Shown: positions 57,267 through 64,000 of the stretch, in pieces | How positions within the stretch are numbered: position 1 is the stretch's first letter | Layout of the letters: every line of letters begins with the position of its first letter | NCBI GenBank assembly: GCA_963971425.1 | Contig: OZ020514.1 | Coordinates: 28,508,602-28,572,601 of the forward strand | Reading direction: 5' to 3' | DNA: 64,000 bases | Source of the DNA: Bryoerythrophyllum caledonicum | Lineage: Eukaryota; Streptophyta; Bryopsida; Pottiales; Pottiaceae | Program-made: the position numbers and the translations under genes | The notes under the pieces: generated by a model | The model's input: the letters and a program-made list of their open reading frames with translations, nothing else | The model's database searches: none | What the model was told of the DNA's origin: nothing

Positions 57267-58160
57267 TGTAAACCGTAAAATTTACACTCTCAAAACACCC
57301 AAGATTCTCTCTTATTCTAAATTCATTCTTCCGGGATGGTCTACAGTCAAATGTTAAGTAGTTATGTTCTAATTATGCATCAAAAGATTTCTTCTCATTG
57401 AATTACTTAAGGTTTTGTACTTGTTTTAGGAAATTAAATCTTTGTATACATCACTCTTAGCATCACACTCTTAAGACTTAATTCCCAAGGATCTAAGTGC
57501 CTAGAATCACATTTAACACACACAATGTTGCTCCGACCTAGTTAGGATCTTCCCCTAACTTTCTCAATGAAGATCAAATATGTACTGCATTTATGCATAG
57601 GACTTTTGTCCACAACTAAGTTCTAATGCATACAATCACATTTACAAAACACAATTTCTAATTTTACCAATGATGATCTAATATTATTGCAATTACACAT
57701 ATGACTTAAGTCACACACAAAACTTTAACACATACAAATTCAATAATAAATAAATATATGTTAACATATAAATACTCTTACAACATTAAGAATCATCAAC
57801 TAGTTTTCTCTTCTAAAGCTAGGGCTCACTCCAATCTTCCTTGTGGTAATGGCAATGGGAATAGCAACAAACTAGTTATTTATGCTACCTATTTTTTAAA
57901 AGGGGCACCTCTTACCAAGAGATTTCCCATTTCCTAACAATAGGCTCCTAGTTTAATTCCCACACCTCTTCATGAAAAAGTGTATGTCAACCAAAGGGTA
58001 TGAATTAAACCCTTTTCTCATTATTCTTTTACTTTTAGATATGAATAGGTACATATTAATTAATTAGCTACATAGTGTAAACATTACCACTAATTATTTA
58101 CTTCTTAACATATATCTACAATCCTTTTTACACCATAAAAATTAAAAATAACTATTTAAA
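57267..58160 (-). mobile_element. LTR (right copy) of element 3
   Basis: Begins TGTAAACC at 57267. 57346-57702 matches the LTR at 37914-38810 with one internal deletion after GATCTAAGTGCCTA. Right boundary uncertain; the sequence stays LTR-like (AT-rich, no frame) to about 58160. Confidence 0.6.
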
Positions 58161-58289
58161 TTTTTTTGGCTCTACAATTACCAAATCAAGCAACGTCAAT
58201 GTGGAGGAGATCAACATGAGGTAAGGCCTTGCATGCCACCCAGAGACATAATACATGTTATAGTCCTAATGCTACTTGGCATCAATCAG

Positions 58290-59115
58290 ATCCTCCTCCA
58301 AAGGACTTGGATTACGAGATAGACCATCTACATCCAAGTTCGTGATGCTCGCTCAATGTTCAACCCCAAAGTCATACGCTTGAAGCAACAAAGCCCACCT
58401 GGTAAGCTTGCTAGTTAGCTTTTCAAACTCTATGAGCCACTTCAAAAGCTGATGGTAGGCCACCAACGTAAAACGTTGGCCATAGAAATAGGGCCTAAAA
58501 TATGCTACAGCCCCAATTGCGGCCAAAGCCTCGCCTTTGTAGGACAAATAGTTGGACTCTACATTGTTGTTGCTCCTAGAAGCATACGCCACAATGTACT
58601 CCCGTACCTCATCATCCTTCTAAGTCAACACTTTTGTCAGTCCCATAGCACTCTAGTCTGTGTACAACTGAAAGGATCGCGTAGCATCCGAAAGTTGCAG
58701 CACAGGCGTTGAATGGAGCTTCAGCTTCAAAGTAGCGAACGCCTCCTGTTGCTCTCGTCCCCATGTCCATGGTTGATCCTTTCCCGTGAAAATAGTCAAC
58801 GGCTTAGCAATCAAACAAAAGTTCTTCACAAACCGGCGATAGTAATGTACTAAGCCAAGAAAAACTCAAGGCCGTGAAACGTCCGTTGAGGCAGGAATCT
58901 TCCGCAATGCATCCACCTTCGCCAATTATACGGCAAGACCCCATAGAACAATCATATGTCCCAAATATGGCAATTGGCCCTAGAAGGACTTGCACTTGCC
59001 ATGCTGCAAGCACAATCTCTAATGTTGTTACCTCTCAAGCACCGCCTGGAGATGCCTCACATGCTCTTCTTGGCTACTACTAAAAATGATAACACCATCA
59101 ATATTGCATCAGGCT
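58290..59115 (-). pseudogene. Gypsy RT (palm/thumb) and RNase H fragment
   Basis: Reading leftwards from 59115: CNIDGVIIFSSSQEEHVRHL (YxDD box changed to NIDG), FLGLVHYYRRFVKNF, KDQPWTWGREQQEAFATLK, AYASRSNNN, LSYKGEALAAIGAVAYFRPY, KLTRWALLLQAYDFGVEH and VDGLSRNP. Two or more frame changes and several stops. It resembles the same region of element 4 (61860-62700), and starts abruptly at the YxDD box next to an LTR-like unit. Confidence 0.7.
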
Positions 59116-59149
59116 AACAGTAAACTGGTCGACACCCAGTTTATCATCT

Positions 59150-59759
59150 TGTCGTGCTCAACCGCATCGTGCCAAGATAACATTGCGCTACTCAGGTGAG
59201 AGCACACAGTCAGAGACAATTCAACAGTAACGGTGACACAACCACCAGCGTTACCTCTATTAAACAATAAAATAATACAGACTTACACACTCTTAATTAG
59301 CAATCCAGACTTCGGGAAAAGAAATGAATGGCTCATAACGTCGTACACCAAGAAGTAGTAAGCGATCTACAAGTACGCCTTTACTAAAAAATAAGTGAAA
59401 TGCACTTGTAAACATACAACAAAGTCAATTCAATGCCATTCTTAAAGAATGATCGCATAATAACAATGAAGCTAATGAAGTGCATGCACGCACACACTCC
59501 CTGACTTCATCACATGGGAGACTGTACTTGAGAAAGATGAGTCTCCTTCAACTACACGTGGAGGTCATTTAGACTCCAAGTCCCAAATGAGGTGTCAAAA
59601 GACACCACCAATGCCCTAAAAGTCAAAAGACTCTAATACTAACTCTAATTAATAACTAGAGCTAGAATCTAGGTCTTCTTTTGGCCGCTTAACCTCCTAG
59701 TTGATTTATGACGCATAAACCAACCTCCACAAATCCTCCAACGCACCAAACTTAATAAT
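59150..59759 (-). mobile_element. LTR-like unit 1
   Basis: Starts TGTCGTGCTCAACCGC. The first about 245 bp match unit 2 (CACAACCACCAG/CCGTTACCTCTATTAAA; AAGAAGTAGTAAGCG). The following 360 bp are unique to this unit. Confidence 0.6.
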
Positions 59760-60190
59760 TGTTGTGCACAATCGCATAGTGCCAAAATAACATCGAACTA
59801 ATCAAGTAAGAGTGCACAATCAAAGACAACTCAAGAGTAATGGTGGCACAACCACCACTGTTACCTCTATTAAATAATAAAACAATACACACTTACATAC
59901 TATCAGCAATTCAGACTTAAAGAAAAGAAATAAATGACTCATAACCTCGTACACAAAGAAGTAGTAAGCGGTCTCCAAGTACCCCTTTACTCGCCTCCTT
60001 CATCCATATTGAAGCCCCTTTTACATTGGCGAACTTATACAATTTATATGTAAACTGAATGATAACCGTGAATGAAAACCTCTCAAAACCATAGAATCAA
60101 TGTAGTCTACATGAAAAGATGCTAAAAAACTCAATAAACAAAGGGTAGGCGGGGTGCAAGTTGAGCCCCATCGTTAATCGCCTCTAACAT
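59760..60190 (-). mobile_element. LTR-like unit 2, probable 3' LTR of element 4
   Basis: Starts TGTTGTGCACAATCGC, 610 bp after unit 1 and directly following it. It lies just downstream (minus sense) of the pol end at 60359. A GAGCCCCATCGTTAATCGC word at 60163 is shared with 40020, downstream of aORF 2. Confidence 0.55.
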
Positions 60191-60358
60191 TTTTTTAATG
60201 CTAGACTTTGCCTACTCAGACCCTCAACGTGCTAAATACTCATGACAAGACCATTGACCCACTGGTACCTCCAAAAGAGGTAGAGTTAAGCATTCTAAAT
60301 GCCACCTTGTACAACATAAGTCACAAATAACCATATTGGCTGCCCGTTTTGGACTACC
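60191..60358. other. Short spacer between LTR unit 2 and pol end
   Basis: No feature recognised; expected place of the polypurine tract, not visible with confidence. Confidence 0.4.
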
Positions 60359-63300
60359 TCACAACCGACAACGTAATCCAACAGAGATGTGAAAGAGGCC
60401 AAGGTGTACTCTCCCATCAATGTGTGGCAAGTGGCAAGGCGTACAATTGCACGTGTGATCCTTCCACATCTTACCATCACGGCCCTCCAACACTAATACC
60501 TCTGAGTCCTTCACCAAACAAACTCTCAAAATTACCCTTCCTGTCGTCACATCCAAGGTGGTGGGCGCTGCTTGCTGCAAATACACATAGTCTCCAGGCG
60601 TGAAACGCCACACCTGCGGTCGATAACCACTTCCTTGTATTGTAGCATAGTCCAAAGCATCCCAATGTTGAGCAATGGAGAGGTTCTCCAATGCCATAGG
60701 CATTACCCTTTTGAACAAATCTGCACATTGCTCACACACTTGAGCCCACGTGTCTGGATTGTCCATGTTAGCCAACACGGTGTCAACATCTGCTTGAATG
60801 GCCTTTGATAAGATCGGGTGCCTTCCAAACAATAGATAGTAAGGTGAAAAAGAGGCCAAGGACGCTTGTTTGCTGAACCGATAACCCATGTCTATCCACA
60901 GTAGCTATAAATCCCAATCCTGGTGGTGTCCTATCTTCAAGTTGTACTTCCAGAGCTCCCTCTTGACGATTTGCACCATGTGCTCCGTCAATCCATTTGC
61001 TTCGGGGTGGTCTCTCAAAGTAGTGCAATGATCAATCATTGCTTGCTCATACAATGTCTAAAACTCAACCAAGAATTCTCTCCCTTGGTATGTGATTACC
61101 TGTGCTCGAGCTCCAAAGCGACTCAGTACACGGTCAAGAAACGAATAAGCGGCCCCCTCACTGAACTTATCAGGCAATGCCACTAACTCTATCATTTTTG
61201 AGAAATGCTCGATGATTACCAATACATACTTGTTGTGTTGAGGTGTCATTGGCAATGGACCTGCAAAATCCAAGCTCCATCTGTATTCTAAGCCCATAAT
61301 TGGCAAAGGTTGTAACTGTGGCATTGGAGCGTTAAAAGACGCTCGTACCCCGTCACACACCATACACCGAGCCACCAAAGCTTGCACTTGGGATTGCATT
61401 CCACGCCACCAATAGTGAATCTGAAGTAGACTATAAGCCCTCCGCACTCCAAAGTGTCAAAGGTCCTCATGTGTATCCTTAACCAATTTCACTCGTTCTA
61501 TTGGAGCTGGTACCACCTTCTTAGTACCATCTAGCCACAATCTCATAAGGTGAGTCCTCTCCCACACAAACCTCTTAGCTTGTTGTAGAACCCGATCTCT
61601 CTCTTTATGAGACGATGAAGCCACAACCTTTCCATCCTTCAAAAATTGCATCACACTCGTATCTTCATAGATATTTTTGGCGCCCCCAGATTCTTCACCT
61701 CGATCCTCATCTACTGTGGCCATAATAGCTTCCTCGATGGTGTCTCCATTCATCGCCAATATCTCTAGAAAGACCAAACAATGTCAACTTGGCAACGGAT
61801 CAGTTTCACCCTCAGTATGCCACCTAGCACTTGTATCATCGTCTTGGTTTGGAATTGGATTGCGGCTAAGGCCATCAGCATCCATATTTACCAAACTTGC
61901 CCTATGAACCACCTTGAAGTCACACTTCATCAACATCAAGGCCCACCGTGCTAATTTTCCTCTCACTTTATTAGACTCCATCAATCATTTCAAAGGCTGA
62001 TAATCTGTAACCAACATAAATTCATTATCATAAAGATAACATCAAAAATAAGCAATTGCCCATATGGCAGCCAAACATTTCCCTTTATACGAGCAATATA
62101 GAGCCTCCGCCTTGTTGTTGGATCGGCTAGCATAGACAATAACAAATTCCTTACCGTCATTGTCTATTTGTGTCAATATTACACCAATCCCTAACGCGCT
62201 CCAATCTGTGTGTAGCTGGTACGTCCTTCCAACTATAGGCCTCCGAAGTATTGGTGTTGATGCCATATGGTCCTTTAATTGTTGAAAGGCCGCCTCTTGC
62301 TCATCTCTCCAGATTCAAGGTTGATCATTCCTTGTCAACATGGTTAATGGCTTGGCAATAGCACCGAAAGTCTTAACAAACTTTCCATAATAGTTACACA
62401 ACCCCAAAAATGCTCTCAACCTACTAACCTCTCGTGGTCTTGGAATAGACAATACTACCTCCACTTTGCTAGCTACCACACCTAATCCACTTAGATAAAT
62501 CATGTGGCCTAAGTACTCAATGCGATCAAAGTAGAATTTGCACTTACTAGGGTGCAACTTTAATCCATCAAGCCTCAATCTAGCAAAAACCTCCATCAAA
62601 TGTAATCTACGTTGTTTTCGATTCCTTCTAAAGACAATGATGTCATCAATATAGCATCTCACGAAATGCAACTTCGAGAATACTCTGTCCATAACCCTTT
62701 GAAATTCTGTAGAAGCATTCTTCAATCCAAACGGTAAAAACTTCCATTGAAACAACCGGTCCTTCCCATCTCTGTCAATGCCCCAGAATGCGGTTTTCTC
62801 CTTGTCTTCATCTCTCAATTCAATTTGGTGGTACCCGGAGTGTAAATCCATCGTACTAAATACTTTGGCATGGCCAATGGTTTCAAAGTTCTCCTCCAAA
62901 GTTGGCATGGCATAATGGTTTTACTCGGTGAGTTAATTAATTCTCCTATAGTCACTACACATCTTTTTCTCAAGCCAATTATCATAATTGTCCTTCTTGG
63001 ATGGCATAACCGTTGCTGATGCATACTCACAATCTGGTGGAGCCAACTCCACCAACCTTGCAGCCATCAATTCTTCTGTGCAAGCACGAATCATCTTTTG
63101 CTCCATGTCGCTATACTTATATGGCTTCCGGTAAATTGGTGCTTTGTTGGTTAAGTTAATATGCATTTCTTGCCCCTTCAACACTCCCAAATCATGTAAA
63201 CTAAAAGCAAAACAATCTAAATACTCCTTCAAGAACTCATGTTCCTCCACCTCCACTACTCCACACGCCAAGCCTACTGTTGGTTTCCAAGTTTCCTTAG

Positions 63301-63990
63301 TTACCGACTCCTTTGATTCCTTTGGAGGAGGGTTTTCTACCCTTTGTTGCTATTGAATCCCATGTGAAAGAGACTCCTCTCTTTTGTCCCCAATAATGTT
63401 CCCAAGTCCTTGTACTTGACCCAGTTTGTCAATTTCTTCCATGTGAAGAGTTGTGTGTTCTTCCAAGAATATCTTCTCCACAACATCCTCCAAATCTATC
63501 CTCTGGTGAACAAATCTGTTTTTTTCACTCTAGTTCTTCCCTCCATAGTGAAGATCTGTTGCTTTGGTGGTCGCAAAAATATTTGCGGTACTCCACATAT
63601 TCCATGGATGAGGTGCAAAGGCCCTCTCGCCCACAACCACTTTGCTTGTCACCTTGATAGAGGCAAATGGTTCTCCTGCCACTCGCAACTCATAGTAACC
63701 AATGTAACTAGTCAAGCTAAAAGCTAAACGCTTCTGCTCGGCAACCACTAAGGATACAATCTTAGTTAGACAATTCAAATCCATTGTCTGAACAAGTCAA
63801 AACCGTCTCTGTGGTTCTGAAATTCCAGGCACATCTGTGGTGCCAGTGGGAAAGCCCATGGCATGCTCCCGCTCATTTGGATTAGGCTCCACCATTTCCT
63901 TTGACAATGAATTCCATACAAGCCCAGGTCCATTATCCTTGAAAGCCTAAGACCGTACAAAACTAATCAAAGTGGGCAAGGCCCTACGTA
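60359..63990 (-). pseudogene. Pol of Gypsy element 4, runs towards the window edge
   Basis: One minus frame is kept from about 63990 to 60359 (about 1200 codons) with about thirteen stops, nearly all TAG or TGA, and no frameshift. Upstream: NSLSKEMVEPNPNEREHAMG, then a linker. RT: IYRKPYKYSDMEQKMI, MCSDYRRIN, VFSTMDLHSGYHQIELRDED, LPFGLKNASTEFQRVM, CYIDDIIVF (intact). RNase H: LHTDWSALGIGVILTQ, YASRSNNKAEALYCSYKGKC, MDADGLSRNP. Integrase: HHCC with CMVC, WSLDFAGPL, VITYQGREF (Asp to Tyr, 61088-61090), EANGLTEHMVQIVK, YYLLFGRHP. The C-terminal part is GDYVYLQQAAP and CNCTPCHLPH. Integrase is disabled. Confidence 0.82.
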
Positions 63991-64000
63991 GTTCCCCCTT

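Noticed and set aside
160..63990. Stops explained by U-to-C RNA editing as in hornwort, lycophyte or fern organelles
   Set aside because: Many TAG, TGA and TAA codons would be restored by U-to-C, but several are former TGG (G-to-A) and the genes are nuclear transposons. Methylcytosine deamination covers both classes.
160..63990. Alternative genetic code with reassigned stops
   Set aside because: All three stop codons occur in frame and frameshifts and catalytic losses are also present, so decay is simpler.

Overview
The window looks like repeat-rich nuclear DNA of a land plant. The evidence is nested Ty3/Gypsy retrotransposons (one primed by a tRNA-Asp-type site), a hAT transposase remnant, GT-AG introns and a degenerate TTTAGGG-type tract. 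A DUF7869-type gene and a ParB-like/methyltransferase gene, neither typical of flowering-plant TEs, lead me to guess a seed-free plant (moss, lycophyte or fern); this is inference. I see no intact housekeeping gene, tRNA, rRNA or CRISPR array. Almost every gene is a broken mobile-element gene.

Layout. 0.16-2.85 kb (-): DUF7869-type gene, decayed. 3.0-3.75 kb: array of 28-bp palindromic units. 3.75-12.7 kb: AT-rich DNA with minisatellites, diverged duplications, a pair of inverted minisatellite blocks and a second, 21-bp array built on the same palindrome. 12.7-18.9 kb (+): multi-exon gene for a ParB-like domain plus an N6/N4-type DNA methyltransferase-like domain and a long coiled-coil/low-complexity tail; the palindrome recurs in its introns and in-frame in its largest exon. 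20-32 kb (+): Tat-like Ty3/Gypsy element with a very long LTR that carries its own ORF, a PBS, and a 5.7-kb gag-pol frame. 32-35.3 kb: unassigned, partly GC-rich. 35.3-37.1 kb (+): hAT transposase C-terminus. 37.35 kb: 48-bp near-perfect palindrome. 37.9-57.7 kb: nested minus-strand retroelements (LTR copies at both ends, a second LTR with its ORF, a third related ORF, and a Gypsy element with a 1.4-kb insertion in RNase H). 58.3-64 kb (-): a RT/RNase H fragment, two tandem LTR-like units, and another Gypsy pol running off the right end.

Two themes stand out. First, the ParB-like/methyltransferase gene, the neighbouring DUF7869-type gene and the shared palindromic repeats may be parts of one large, undescribed mobile element. 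Second, the decayed genes across the window keep one reading frame over kilobases and are broken mainly by TAG and TGA codons that fit CAG, CGA or TGG after C-to-T or G-to-A change, with few TAA. Two catalytic aspartates have become asparagine by the same class of change. This is what deamination of methylated cytosine in long-silenced elements would leave.
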